The notes below the pieces were generated by a model. That model saw only the letters and a program-made list of their open reading frames with translations, did no database searches and was not told the DNA's origin. From Fodinicola feengrottensis (lineage in GTDB: Bacteria > Actinomycetota > Actinomycetes > Mycobacteriales > HKI-0501), in assembly GCF_010993775.1 (NCBI RefSeq), contig NZ_WOTO01000064.1, positions 1 through 52,509 of the forward strand: a DNA stretch of 52,509 bases. Direction: 5' to 3'. The position numbers and the translations under genes are program-made. Position 1 is the first letter of the stretch; each line of letters starts with the position of its first letter. This document shows, piece by piece, positions 28,844 to 38,533 of this stretch.

Positions 28844-29437
28844 TCATGCGCGTGGCGAGTTCGTGATATGCGCCGCGAGAGCGACCAGGCCGTCCGCGAT
28901 GTCCTGTTCGGACGGCGCGTTCTCCGGGTCGATCAACCACTGCATCAACAACCCGGACATCAGAGCCAGCTGGATGCTGCCGACCGTACGCGCGGTCTGC
29001 CCGTCCAGTGTCTCCTCCGGAACGCCGAGCAACTTGGACGCGAAGCCGGTGCGGCTCATCTGCATACCCATCTGAACCAGCTCCTTGATCTTCGGGGTGT
29101 GCTCGGCCTGGACACCGGCCTCGATGGTCGCCAGCCAGAGCTCCCGACTGCGGCCGAAGGACGCGATCGCTTCTCGCCAGAACGCCTCGTACCGCTCACG
29201 GGGGCTCGCGTCCGGATCGACGCCGGCCGCGGTGGCCTTCTCGACCTCGTCGCCCCATTCCTCCATGGCCAGCATGAACGCCTCGGTCAGCAGCGCGTCG
29301 CGGGATCCGAAGTGGTATCCGATGGCCGCGTGGTTGACGCCGGCGGCGGTGGCGATGTCCCGCACTGTCGTACGAGCCCACCCTCTGTCTTTGAGGCACG
29401 CCAGCGCACCGGCGAGCAAATCTTCTCTGTTTCCCAT
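28844..29437 (-). CDS. TetR-family transcriptional regulator
   Basis: 197 residues, intact. REDLLAGALACLKDRGWART, TVRDIATAAGVNHAAIGYHF and GSRDALLTEAFMLAMEEWGD are the TetR DNA-binding head; the rest is the helical ligand domain. ATG 29437. Divergent from the FAD monooxygenase at 29558, with three 13-bp-spaced repeats in the gap, so it most likely represses that gene. Inducer unknown. Confidence 0.93.
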   Translation of the reverse strand: MGNREDLLAGALACLKDRGWARTTVRDIATAAGVNHAAIGYHFGSRDALLTEAFMLAMEEWGDEVEKATAAGVDPDASPRERYEAFWREAIASFGRSRELWLATIEAGVQAEHTPKIKELVQMGMQMSRTGFASKLLGVPEETLDGQTARTVGSIQLALMSGLLMQWLIDPENAPSEQDIADGLVALAAHITNSPRA

Positions 29438-29463
29438 GCTCAGGAGCCTACCCGATGTTTGCT

Positions 29464-29497
29464 CCAAATGGTTTATCCAAATGGATTGACCAGATGG
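29464..29497. repeat. Three 13-bp-spaced direct repeats in the TetR/monooxygenase gap
   Basis: CCAAATGG at 29464-29471 and 29477-29484, then CCAGATGG at 29490-29497, exactly 13 bp apart. The middle copy also forms the palindrome ATCCA-AA-TGGAT. The array lies in the 120-bp divergent gap, so it is a likely regulator-binding site covering the promoter. Confidence 0.7.
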
Positions 29498-29557
29498 ATG
29501 AACGTCTTGTACGGTTACCCCCAGCACCGAAAACCACCACCTCCTCAAGGAGTAGTC

Positions 29558-30747
29558 ATGAACCGTTCCGTCCTGATCTCCGGCGCTGGCATCGGCGGCC
29601 CCACCCTCGCGTTCTGGCTGGCCCGGTACGGCTACGCCGTCACCGTCGTCGAGCAGGCCTCCCAGCTGCGGGCCAGCGGCTCCGCGGTCGACTTCCGCGG
29701 CGACCAGCTGGCCCTGCTGGAGCGGATGGGGATCCTCGACGACCTGCGTGCCTGCGAGAGCCACATGGGCGACCTGAAGATCGTCGACGGCACCGGCAAG
29801 CACGTCTCAACGCTGCCGGCGATGCTCTTCAGCGGTGAGCTGGAGATCGACCGCGGCGACCTCGCGCAGATCCTCTACCACCACACCAAGGACCACACCG
29901 AATACGTCTTCGGTGACCGGATCACCGCACTGACCCAGCACGAGCACGGCGTGGACGTGACCTTCGAGCGGTCGGCACCGCGGACGTTCGGGCTGGGTCA
30001 TCGGCGCGGACGGGCTGCACTCGGCGGTACGCCGGCTGGCGTTCGGCGACGAGGCGCAGTTCAAGACCGACCTCGGCTACTACGCGGCCTCGTTCTCGGT
30101 CCCGAACACCTTCGGCCTTGACCACAGTGGCTGGATCTACAACGAGCCGAACCGCTACGTGAACCTCAGTAGTGGCCGGGACACCCGCCGGGCGATCGCC
30201 ACCTTCGTGTTCGGCACCGAGCCGGTCGCGTACAACCGGCGCGACCCTCAGCAGCAGATGCGGATCGTGGCCGAGCACTACAGCGGGGCCGGCTGGATGG
30301 TTCCGCAGCTGCTGGCGGCGATGGGCAACGCGACCGACCTCTACTTCGACTCGCTCAGCCAGATCAAGCTGGAGAGCTGGTCCCGTGGCCGGGTGGCCGT
30401 GCTGGGTGACGCCGCCTGGTCCGCCGGCCCCGGCGGTAACGGCACCGGTCACGCGATGCTCGGCGCGTACACGCTGGCCGGCGAGCTGGCCGCGGCCCGG
30501 CGGTGACTTCCAGGCGGGATTCGCCCGCTACGAGGAGATCATGCGGCCGATCATGGACAAGTCCCAGAAGTTCGCGGCCGGCGCCGGCAAGTTCCTGGTG
30601 CCGCCCACCGACGGCAAGATCCGCTCGCGCAACCGCACGTACCGGATCCTGTCCTCGAAGCTGATGACCGGCGTCTTCACCAAGATGGCGAAGAAGAACG
30701 CTGACACCGGCGACCTGAAGGACTACTCGGTCTCGGCCGCCGCATGA
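29558..30747 (+). CDS. FAD-dependent monooxygenase (PHBH/TetX-like; two frameshifts)
   Basis: SVLISGAGIGGPTLAFWLAR is the GxGxxG FAD-binding motif, EIDRGDLAQILYH the DG/R region, VIGADGLHSAVRRLAFG the DG motif, and RVAVLGDAAWSAGPGGNGTG followed by HAMLGAYTLAGELA the GD motif near the flavin. About 396 residues. Breaks: an extra G near 29992 (repaired TFGLVIGADG) and an extra C near 30500 (repaired to GGDFQAGFARYEEIM). ATG 29558 follows AAGGAG. Resembles TetX-like and polyketide hydroxylases; substrate, perhaps an aromatic or antibiotic, is not shown. Confidence 0.9.
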
Positions 30748-30759
30748 CCTTCAGGAGTT

Positions 30760-30802
30760 CGACGTTTCCGCCGCGGGCAGGTTGCCAGCGGCGGAAACGT
30801 CG
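30760..30802. terminator. Bidirectional hairpin terminator
   Basis: Perfect 15-bp arms (30760-30774 and 30788-30802) with a 13-base loop lie in the 74-bp gap between the convergent monooxygenase and VWA genes. Long GC-rich stem without T-run, as usual in actinomycetes. Confidence 0.8.
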
Positions 30803-30821
30803 TGCCGCCAGAGGATTGCTG

Positions 30822-32629
30822 TTAGGTGCTGCTGCCGAACAGAGCGGTCAGCAACACCGTGTCGATGGAGTTGGGATCCAGCGAGGTGTATTCGCGGCCA
30901 CCGGTCGCGGTCGAGATGTCCTTCAACGCAGTCGAGTCCGCGTCCCGGCCGTACGCGATGGTGATGATCTCGACCGGCCGCGAGGAGTCCGCGACGACCG
31001 ACCGCAGTTGGGTCAGCAGCTGGGACTTGGTGAGGTCGCTGGTGGTCGCCTCGTTCTTGCCGTCGGTCAGCAGCAGCACCAGGTTGACGCGGTTCGGCTG
31101 GTACGCGGCCTGGGCGGCTTTGTAAGCGGCCAGCGCGGTGTTGTAGAGACCCGTCCCACCCTTGGCGGTGAGGCCTTTCAGAGCGGTGGTGACCGCCGCC
31201 CGGCGGGTGTCGCCGCCGACGCTGGCGGTGATCGGGCCGATCGGTACGAGCTCCTTGTAATCGGTGCTGTCCGTACGTTGCGTGGAGAACTCCCAGAGCC
31301 CGAGCTCGCTCTGGTCGTTGAAGAGGCCGACCGCGTGCTGCTCGCCGCCTGTTCGGCGAGCTGGAGCTTGCTGCCCTGCCCGCCGGGCGCGTTGTCCGCC
31401 ATCGAGCCGGACGCGTCGACCACCGCCAGCGCGTTGACGTTCGTTCGTCGCAGCGCCGTCCAGGTGACCACGGTCCGGGTGATCGAGTCCGGCAGCAACG
31501 CCATCCCGGGCGGACACCGCGATCTTGGGCTGAAAGCCGCGGGCCTCGGTCAGCTGCGGGCTGGCGGACCGGTCTGGCCCGCGAAAGGCCGCGTCGGCGT
31601 ACGCCTTGTGGCCGACCGGGCCCTGCACGAAGCTCAGGAACGCGGCGGCAATCTGCTTCTGCTTCGCACCCACCCAGGGCGCGTTCAGGACCAGATAGGG
31701 AAAGTCCGCGTCAGCCGTGCCGCTCTTGGGGTAGACCGCGACCAACGGGACCTGCGGGCTGGTCTGGTTGTAGTCCGAGACGTCCCGCTCCAGCGCCGGA
31801 AACGCTGACACGTATTGCAGCGCCTTGCCCTGCGTGTCGGCCATCTGCAGCGCACCGAACATCGAGTCGCTGTCCGGGGTGTAGCGGGTGACCTCCTTGG
31901 CGAGGTCGCTGGTGTGGTTCAGCTCGTCCTGGCTGATCTGCTCGTCGTCGTTGTAGTCGGTGATCGCGAGCAGTGCCTCCAGCCCGGCGGTCGACTTGGT
32001 CGGGGGTCGGTCATGCCGATCTGGAAGTTGCCCCACTCCGGGTGCTTGAAGTCTTTCCAGCTGTGGCTGCCGGTGAAGGTGGTGACCAGGCTGCGCCAGT
32101 CGATCGGCGCGTTTGGCCAGCCCAGCGACAGCGCCATCGGCCGGGGCATCGCGATGACCACCGGCGACCGGGCGATGCTCGGCTGCAGAGTGGGAAACAT
32201 CGAGTACGCCTCGGGGCGGGCCTGCGCGACCCGGATCCAGGTCGAGGAGTCCGGCGCCCACACGTCCGGGCGAGGGCCGTCCCGCTTGGGATCCCAGGTC
32301 GGACTGAGCGTGCCAGCCACGTCCCCGGACTTGGTGGAGGCCACCGAGACGGCCGCGCAAGAACCACCGATCTCCGGGTTCTTCTGGGTCCACTGCTGGG
32401 CCAGCGACGACAGGATCTTGGCGTGGTCCGGGTCCGCGACCACGCTTAACGTGGTCGGCGCACCCTTGCAGCCCTGTTGGGCCAGCCACGCGTACCCGGC
32501 GGTGACTCCGGACAGCAAAAGGACGGCTACCGCGGAGATGACGATCCACGGAGCGATGGCCAACCGATAACGGCGAGCCTTGCGGCGGCGGTGCGATTGC
32601 ACCGAGGAGGCCTGGCGGCGTCCGGGCAT
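30822..32629 (-). CDS. Membrane-anchored substrate-binding plus VWA-domain protein (three frameshifts)
   Basis: One N-terminal transmembrane helix (IAPWIVISAVAVLLLSGVTA), then an extracellular periplasmic-binding fold of the SBP_bac_11 type (TTLSVVADPDHAKILSSLAQ, DVWAPDSSTWIRVA, SPVVIAMPRPMA), then a von Willebrand A domain with the MIDAS motif DASGSMADN and VNLVLLLTDGKNE. About 600 residues. Breaks near 32010 (repaired MTDPTKSTAGLEALLAI), 31508 (extra G; VSARMALLPDSITRT) and 31352. ATG 32629. The two domains suggest a surface protein that binds a ligand and a protein partner through a divalent ion; the actual role is unknown. Confidence 0.85.
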
Positions 32630-32812
32630 ACAGCCTCGCCGGACTAACGCGGGAGCGGTGGGAAGGTGCTCACGTTGGCGGAGTGTACGCCGTGCGGTTG
32701 CGCCCTTTACTGGCCGCACAGGGTCAATCGGGACGGCCGACGCGAGACCGAGACAGGCTGGCAGCGGGCCGTCACAGGGTGCAGTTGAGCGGACAGGCTC
32801 TACGTTGAATGG

Positions 32813-33373
32813 GTGAACGAGTCACCCGAACCCGGCGCCGCCATCCACCCGGAGCATCCCTTCGCCGCGCCGGCGGACGCCCGGGACCCGGCTCGCCAGC
32901 TGCGTGGGCGGCTGGTCGCGCCGGTGACGGTGTGGACCGCCGGTAGCGGTTCGGCGGCGGCCGGCCTGACGGTGTCGTCGATGCTGATGGCCGGCGGCGA
33001 GCCGCCGACGACGGTGTGCGGGCTGCTGGACCCGGACAGTGATTTGGCCGAGGCGGTCGGCGACAGCGGGCAGGCGGTGATCAACGTGCTGCGGTGGCCG
33101 CACCGTACGATTGCCGATGTCTTCGCCGGGCTCCATCCGTCTCCGGGTGGGCCGTTCCGGACCGGGGAGTGGTCCGCTGGGCCGGTCGGGCCGGTGCTGG
33201 CCGACGCGGCGGCGGTCGCGATCGTCACTGTGGTGGAGCAGCGGCCGATGGGCTGGAGCTCGCTGGTCACCGCGACCGTGGACGACATCCAGCTGCTGGA
33301 CAGCGACGACGACGATCTGCTGGCGTACGTACGCGGTCGTTATCGAACGATCACGGCGGTCCGCGGTGGTTGA
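32813..33373 (+). CDS. Flavin reductase-like (FMN-binding) domain protein
   Basis: 186 residues, intact. LVAPVTVWTAGSGSAAAGLT, VSSMLMAGGEPPTTVCGLLD, SGQAVINVLRWPHRTIADVF and VEQRPMGWSSLVTATVDDIQ follow the flavin-reductase split barrel. Loss or change of some usual residues makes FMN reduction uncertain. Start GTG 32813. Followed by def after 24 bp, an arrangement suggesting co-transcription. Confidence 0.75.
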   Translation: MNESPEPGAAIHPEHPFAAPADARDPARQLRGRLVAPVTVWTAGSGSAAAGLTVSSMLMAGGEPPTTVCGLLDPDSDLAEAVGDSGQAVINVLRWPHRTIADVFAGLHPSPGGPFRTGEWSAGPVGPVLADAAAVAIVTVVEQRPMGWSSLVTATVDDIQLLDSDDDDLLAYVRGRYRTITAVRGG

Positions 33374-33397
33374 GCCCTGGGAAAGAAGGACGAGAGA

Positions 33398-33884
33398 GTG
33401 ACAGTACGGCCGATCCGGCTGCTCGGGGACCCGGTGTTGCGGACTCCGGCGGACCCGGTGACCTCTTTCGACGCGAACCTGCGGCGGCTGATCGACGACC
33501 TGCTGGAGGACGACCGACATGGACGGCCGGGCCGGGGTGGCCGCGCCGCAGATCGGGGTGTCGCTGCGGGTGTTCTCGTACAGCGTCGACGGCGACCTCG
33601 GATATGTGGTCAACCCGCGACTGGTCCGGACCGAAGGCCTCCAGGACGGCGACGAGGGCTGCCTGTCGCTGCCGGGCCTCTGGTTCCCGACCGAACGGGG
33701 CAGCGAGGCCACCGTCACCGGCGTGGACGCGGACGGGAAGCCGATCACTGTGGAAGGCGACGGCCTGATGGCCCGATGCCTGCAACACGAGACCGATCAC
33801 CTGGACGGCATCGTCTACATCGACCGTCTCAAGGGTCGTACGCGCAAGTCAGCACTCCGGGCGATCCGCGAGGCCGCCGAGTAA
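33398..33884 (+). CDS. def: Peptide deformylase (one frameshift)
   Basis: Removes the N-formyl group from nascent proteins. All three motifs are present: GRAGVAAPQIG (GxGxAAxQ), DEGCLSLPGLW (EGCLS with the metal Cys) and CLQHETDHLDGIVY (HExxH with two His ligands and Glu). About 162 residues. One extra base near 33515 splits VRPIRLLGDPVLRTPADPV from MDGRAGVAAPQ. GTG 33398 follows a weak GGA. Follows the flavin-reductase-like gene. Confidence 0.94.
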
Positions 33885-34230
33885 AAATCGCTTTACTGAC
33901 TGGATGGCGAGCAGGTCGGATCCGACCCCGCGCGCGGGACCGTCGCGGTGGCGCCGGGTAATCCGGTCGATCGTACGAAATGCGGGTGCGGACCAGTCGA
34001 ACCGACCCTCGCGCAGGTGCCCGAACGGGCAGCCCATAGGGCTTGACGGTCCAGCCCAGCGAGGCGTGTCCTGCTGTCGTGCACTAGCGTCAGGGCCGGC
34101 CGGTGTGGGGGCGCGGCTGGTGACGGTGCGTACGGTTGTCAGCCCCTTCTCAGCTTCGGCCGGTAGCATCCACGGATCTGACCATCCGGTAAAGCGCCGG
34201 TAAAAAGAGGAACGAAGGGGACACGTAGTC
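33885..34230. other. Non-coding gap between def and the TerD gene
   Basis: 346 bp with no gene I can support. It holds a TTGACG (34043-34048) that could be a -35 box without a clear partner, a direct repeat CCGGTAAA (34186-34193 and 34197-34204), and GAAGGGG as ribosome-binding site for the gene at 34231. Probably the TerD promoter and leader. Confidence 0.5.
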
Positions 34231-34813
34231 ATGGCCGTTAGCCTGTCCAAGGGCGGGAACGTCTCGCTGACCAAGGAAGCCGGCGGCACCCTGACCGCCG
34301 TCATCGTCGGCCTGGGTTGGGACCTGCGCACCACCACCGGTGACGCCTTCGACCTCGACGCCAGCGCCATCGCGCTGGGCGCCGACGCCAAGGTCGTTTC
34401 CGACAAGCACTTCATCTTCTTCAACAACAAGACAGCCCAGCCCCGACGGCACCATCGAGCACACCGGTGACAACACCACCGGTGAGGGCGAGGGCGACGA
34501 CGAGTCGATCAAGGTCAACCTGGCCGGCCTGCCGGCCGAGATCGAGAAGATCGTCTTCCCGGTGTCGGTCTACGACGCGGAAGCCCGCAAGCAGAACTTC
34601 GGCCAGGTCCGGAACGCCTTCATCCGGGTGGTGAACCAGGCGGACAACGCCGAGATCGCCCGCTATGACCTCACCGAGGACGCCTCCACCGAGACCGCGT
34701 TGGTCTTTGGTGAGCTCTACCGGGCCGGTGCCGAGTGGAAGTTCCGGGCAGTCGGCCAGGGCTACCAGTCCGGCCTGTCCGGCATCGCGAAGGACTTCGG
34801 CGTCAACGTCTAG
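34231..34813 (+). CDS. TerD-family protein (one frameshift)
   Basis: MAVSLSKGGNVSLTKEAGG, VGLGWDLRTTTGDAFDLDAS, SDKHFIFFNNKT, TGEGEGDDESIKVNLAGLPA and KIVFPVSVYDAEARKQNFGQ are typical TerD with the acidic calcium-binding residues. About 191 residues. The frame breaks at 34433-34442, where CAGCC is tandemly doubled; dropping four bases gives FFNNKTSPDGTIEHTGDN. ATG 34231 follows GAAGGGG. TerD proteins accompany tellurite and general stress resistance; no other ter gene is in the window. A hairpin follows the stop. Confidence 0.92.
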
Positions 34814-34832
34814 TCTTTCTCTCAGCACGTAC

Positions 34833-34868
34833 GAATGGCCCGGCCCACCTCGGTGAGCCGGGCCATTC
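34833..34868. terminator. Hairpin after terD
   Basis: GAATGGCCCGGC (34833-34844) and GCCGGGCCATTC (34857-34868) are perfect 12-bp arms, 19 bp past the terD stop. The flanking CAGCACGTACGA and the hairpin resemble the element at 38479-38524. Confidence 0.75.
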
Positions 34869-34917
34869 GCTGTGCCAGGATTTGGGCACTGGGCGGACCC
34901 GGACCAAGGAGCAGATC

Positions 34918-35575
34918 GTGCGTGTTGTGGTGGCCGACGACCAGGCCGTCGTACGCGCCGGGCTGCGAACCGTCCTGAACGCCGCGCCCGACATCGAGGT
35001 CGTGGGAGAGGCTGCGGACGGCGTGCAAGCCGCGAAGCTAGCCGGGAAACTGCGGCCGGATGTCGTGCTCATGGACGTGCGAATGCCAGGCACGGACGGC
35101 ATCGAAGGGACGCGCCTGATTCTGGCGCTCGGCGATCCGGCCATCCGCGTCCTCGTCGTGACCACATTTGACCTGGACCGGCATGTCTATGACGCGCTGC
35201 GCGCTGGCGCGTCCGGCTTCATCCTGAAGGATGTGGAGCCCGAAGACCTGCAGACCGCGGTCCGTACGGTGCACGCCGGGCACTCGTTGTTCTCGCCGTC
35301 CGTGACCAGGCGCCTGGTCGGCTCGTTCGTACCGACCGACCTCGGTCCAGACAGCGGCCCTGCCGGCACGCTCACCGCCCGCGAGCGCGAGGTTCTCGGC
35401 CTGGTCGCGACCGGAATGTCCAACGCCGAGATTGCCAACTGGCTGTTCCTGAGCGAGACGACGGTCAAGACACACGTCTCCCGGCTGCTGGGCAAGCTGG
35501 CGCTGCGGGGACCGCGTCCAGCTGGTCATCTTCGCCTACGAGAACGGCCTGCTGAGTGGCGAGAACGGCGGCTGA
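34918..35575 (+). CDS. NarL/FixJ-family response regulator (one frameshift)
   Basis: A receiver domain (VVVADDQAVVRAGLRTVLN, phosphorylated Asp in DVVLMDVRMPGTDGIEG, LKDVEPEDL) is joined to a LuxR-type helix-turn-helix (LTAREREVLGLVATGMSNAE, TVKTHVSRLLGKL). An extra G near 35507 breaks the last part; repaired it reads LALRDRVQLVIFAYENGLLS and stops at 35575. About 218 residues. GTG 34918 follows AAGGAG. The histidine kinase gene begins inside its last codons (20-bp overlap), so they form one two-component pair. Confidence 0.93.
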
Positions 35576-37500
35576 CGCTTTACCCGGGACGCGGGCCGGC
35601 GACGGGGCGCTGGCCGCGGTCGTCCTGCTGCTCGGCCTGATCGACGTAGCGGCCTCGGTCGACCCGTCGCTACCGGGCCTTCCTGGCCTGTTCGACGGCA
35701 CGGCCGCGATCGCCGCCGGAGTGGTGACCACGTCCGCGCAGGCTGGGACCGTGCTGTTCCGACGTCGATGGCCACGGCGCGCGTACGCGCTGCTGGCGCT
35801 GGTCGCGGCTGTGCAGTTCGTCGCGATCGGGGCCTACCCGACTTATGCGTGGGCCGTGCTCGCGTTCGCGGTCGCGCGGGCGCCGGGCCGTGCGTTGGGC
35901 TGGCTCGCCGGTCCGCTTCTGGCGGCGGTCGTCGCTGGTGCGGCGCTGGTCCCGATCGCTCCCGGCGACCTGCTGACCCGCGCGGCAACCGCGGTCGCGC
36001 TTGCCCTCACGCTCGCCGTGTTCGTGCTCGTCGGCGCCCTCGCGGGGCGTTTCGCGAGGGCCGCGGCCGGACGAGCGGACTGGGAGCGGGCAGCACCGCG
36101 ACCAGGCTCGGCGAACCGCGGCGCTGACGGCCGAACGGGCCCGGATCGCCGAGGAAATCGGCAGCGGTGTGCTCACTGGCCTTCGCCGGCTGGTCGAGCA
36201 GTGCGAGCGGCTCGCGGATGCCGCGGACGACGACTTGCGCCGGCTGAGCGCGCAGGCTCGGGCCGTGCTGGCCGCCATGCGTCGCGTCTTAGGCATTCTG
36301 CGTGCTGACCCCGAAAGCAGGCCAGTCGAGGAGTCCGCGGACCGCTGGCGGGTGCCGCTTCCCGACCGGGCCGGGCTGGTCGCGTTGGCCGCGTTCGTGG
36401 TGCCGGCGGTCCTGCTGGGTACGCTGCCGATCCCGCACCTGGGCGTACCGTCGCTGGACCATTTGCTCGCGCTGCTCGACCTGCCGCTGCGATCGCCACT
36501 CGCGCTGCTGGCTGTGGCTGTGCAGTTCGCCGTCATCGGTTGGTGGCGAACCGCGCCGCTGCCCGCACTGCTGGTCTGGGCCACGGGCGCGTTGGCCGCC
36601 GGAGCCCTGAACGCCACGAACCTGGTGGCACTGGCCGGCTGGCTCGTCCTGGTGTGCGGCGCGGCCTCGTACGAGCGTGTCCTGCGATCGGCGGTGGTCG
36701 TCGCGATCGATCACCGCGCCGGTCGACCTGGCCTGGTTTCCGCTCGGCGGTACCCCCAGCGCGGTCCTCGCGTACGTCGGCGTCGTGCCGCTCTGGCTAG
36801 CCGGCGTACTCATCCGACGGCACCGGCTGCAGGTCGAGCGCGACCAGCACGAACGGGCCGAGGCGCGGGATCGGGAGGCGGTCGCCCAGGAGCGGCTGCG
36901 GGTCGCCCGCGACCTGCACGATGTCGTCGCCCATCACGTCTCCGCGGTCGCCGTGCAGGCCGGCGCGGCGCGGATGGCGCCCGATCCGGACGGGCGAGCC
37001 GAGGCATTGGCGCACATCGCCGACTCCGTCGGCGGATCGCGCAAGCGCTGCCCGAGCTGACTGGCCTGACGCCTGAGCAGCACGGCGTCACGTTGGATGA
37101 GGTGGGCCTGGACCAGCTGCTCGATCCGATCCGGTCCGCCGGCCTGCCGGTCGAGGCGGAGGTCGTCGGCAAGCCGGCGGCGATCCCGGGCGACGCCGAG
37201 CTGTTCGCGCAGCGGATCATCACGGAGGCGCTCACGAACGCCCTGCGCTACGCTGGACCGTCGCCCACCCGGGTACGCGTGGAACACACTGCTGGAACGG
37301 TGTCTGTGCAGGTCAGCGACGATGGTCCAGGCGCCGGGCAGCGGTTGGCCGGTGGCGGCGCCGGGCTCGGGATCGTGGGCATGCGGGAGCGGGCCGAACT
37401 GTTGGGCGGCAGTCTGCGTGCCGGTGTCGAAGGCGCTGGCTGGACGGTCCGCGCCGACCTCCCGCGTCCGGCCGTCCTCCCTGCGAAGGACCCGGCTTAG
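35556..37500 (+). CDS. HisKA_3-type sensor histidine kinase with a duplicated, degenerate first half (three frameshifts)
   Basis: The first half has several transmembrane helices (LAAVVLLLGLIDVAASV, YALLALVAAVQFVAIGAY) and a dimerisation-like segment (AERARIAEEIGSGVLTGL to LAAMRRVLGILR) that lacks the phosphoacceptor His. The second half has four more helices, then a true HisKA_3 box (ERLRVARDLHDVVAHHVSAV) and an HATPase_c domain (FAQRIITEALTNALRYAG, VQVSDDGPGAG, GAGLGIVGMRERAELLGG). About 640 residues. Breaks near 36095, at 36705-36712 (GATC doubled; repaired VVAITAPVDLAWFPLG) and near 37038. Pairs with the upstream response regulator. Signal unknown. Confidence 0.87.
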
Positions 37501-37564
37501 GCGCCGATGTGGGTCGTCGCGCCGACGACGCGGCGAGCAAGCTGCTGACCGTAGCGTCCGATGC

Positions 37565-38476
37565 ATGCCAATCAGTGAGAATCAGCAGGTCAAACCCATA
37601 ATTTCGGGACGCGGTAGGCGCCTTGCGATCATCGGCGTGGTCGCGTCCGTACTGTGCTGGCTGGCCGCGGTCGGCTGGGTCTGGCCGCAGGTCGGACCGA
37701 TCGGTGTGTTGTCCGGCATCGTGCTCTCGGGAGTCGAGCTCACCGGCGTCCTCGCCGCCTTCGGCTGGGTCAGCCGATGGGCGCGGGAGCCCCGGCGCTG
37801 GCTGCTGGCGGCCCTGCTCTGGGGCGCCGGTTTCGGCGCGCTCGCGTCCATCCCGATCGAGTCCGGCGCGCAGTGGATGGTCAGGATGACTCTCGGCCAA
37901 GCGGCCGCCGACACGGCGTATCCGCTGCTCATCGCGCCGCTGACCGAGGAAGGACTGAAAGGCCTGTTCCTGGTCGGGCTGCTGATGTTCTGCCGGCGCC
38001 GCATCACCGACCTGGTCGACTGCATCACGTACGTCGGAGTGGCCGCCGTCGGCTTCGCGGCCACCGAGAACATCCTCTATCTCGGCGGGCCGGTCGGAAA
38101 GTTCCTGGCCGGACCGATGACCGCGGCGACGGTCGGGCCCTTGGTCATTCCGCTCGTCCTGCGGATGGTCTTTCTGCCGTTCATCCATCCACTGTTCACC
38201 AGCCTGGTTGCGGTCGGCGTCACGATCGCCATTACCCGCCGGAACCCGGTGGCGCGGATTTCGTGGGTGGTGCTGGGCTATCTGGCGGCCAGTCTGTGTC
38301 ACGGAGTGTGGGACTGGACGGCCCTGACCAAACAGACCGCCGCACTCACGGTGCCGCTCTACCTGTGCCTCATGGTCCCGTTGTTCGTGACAATGGTCGT
38401 GGTTGTCGTCATCGCCCGGCGTCGGCAGGCCAAAACCCTCGCGGCGGAGCTGCCCCCGCTCGTCGAGACCGCCTAG
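37565..38476 (+). CDS. PrsW-family intramembrane glutamic protease-like protein
   Basis: 303 residues with about eight hydrophobic helices, intact. PrsW signature residues are present: APLTEEGLKGLFLV (EExxK), AAVGFAATENILYL (ExxxY-like), FIHPLFTSLVAVG (H) and SLCHGVWDW (H). In Bacillus PrsW cuts an anti-sigma factor; no anti-sigma gene is adjacent here, so the substrate is open. ATG 37565. The stop is followed directly by the repeated element at 38479. Confidence 0.88.
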   Translation: MPISENQQVKPIISGRGRRLAIIGVVASVLCWLAAVGWVWPQVGPIGVLSGIVLSGVELTGVLAAFGWVSRWAREPRRWLLAALLWGAGFGALASIPIESGAQWMVRMTLGQAAADTAYPLLIAPLTEEGLKGLFLVGLLMFCRRRITDLVDCITYVGVAAVGFAATENILYLGGPVGKFLAGPMTAATVGPLVIPLVLRMVFLPFIHPLFTSLVAVGVTIAITRRNPVARISWVVLGYLAASLCHGVWDWTALTKQTAALTVPLYLCLMVPLFVTMVVVVVIARRRQAKTLAAELPPLVETA

Positions 38477-38478
38477 AT

Positions 38479-38524
38479 TCCAGCACGTACGAGCGGCCCG
38501 CCCGGTTCGGCGAGCCAGGCCATC
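38479..38524. repeat. Intergenic element resembling the terD terminator region
   Basis: CAGCACGTACGA, GGCCCGCCC, TCGGCGAGCC and GGCCAT line up in order with the sequence at 34823-34870, about 3.6 kb away. Both copies directly follow a TAG stop. The hairpin is less perfect here. Probably a dispersed terminator-like element, between convergent prsW and P450. Confidence 0.5.
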
Positions 38525-38533
38525 GTCGTGCGG

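Noticed and set aside
29464..29497. Iterons of a replication origin
   Set aside because: Three units only, in a divergent regulator/enzyme gap; no rep gene or DnaA boxes.
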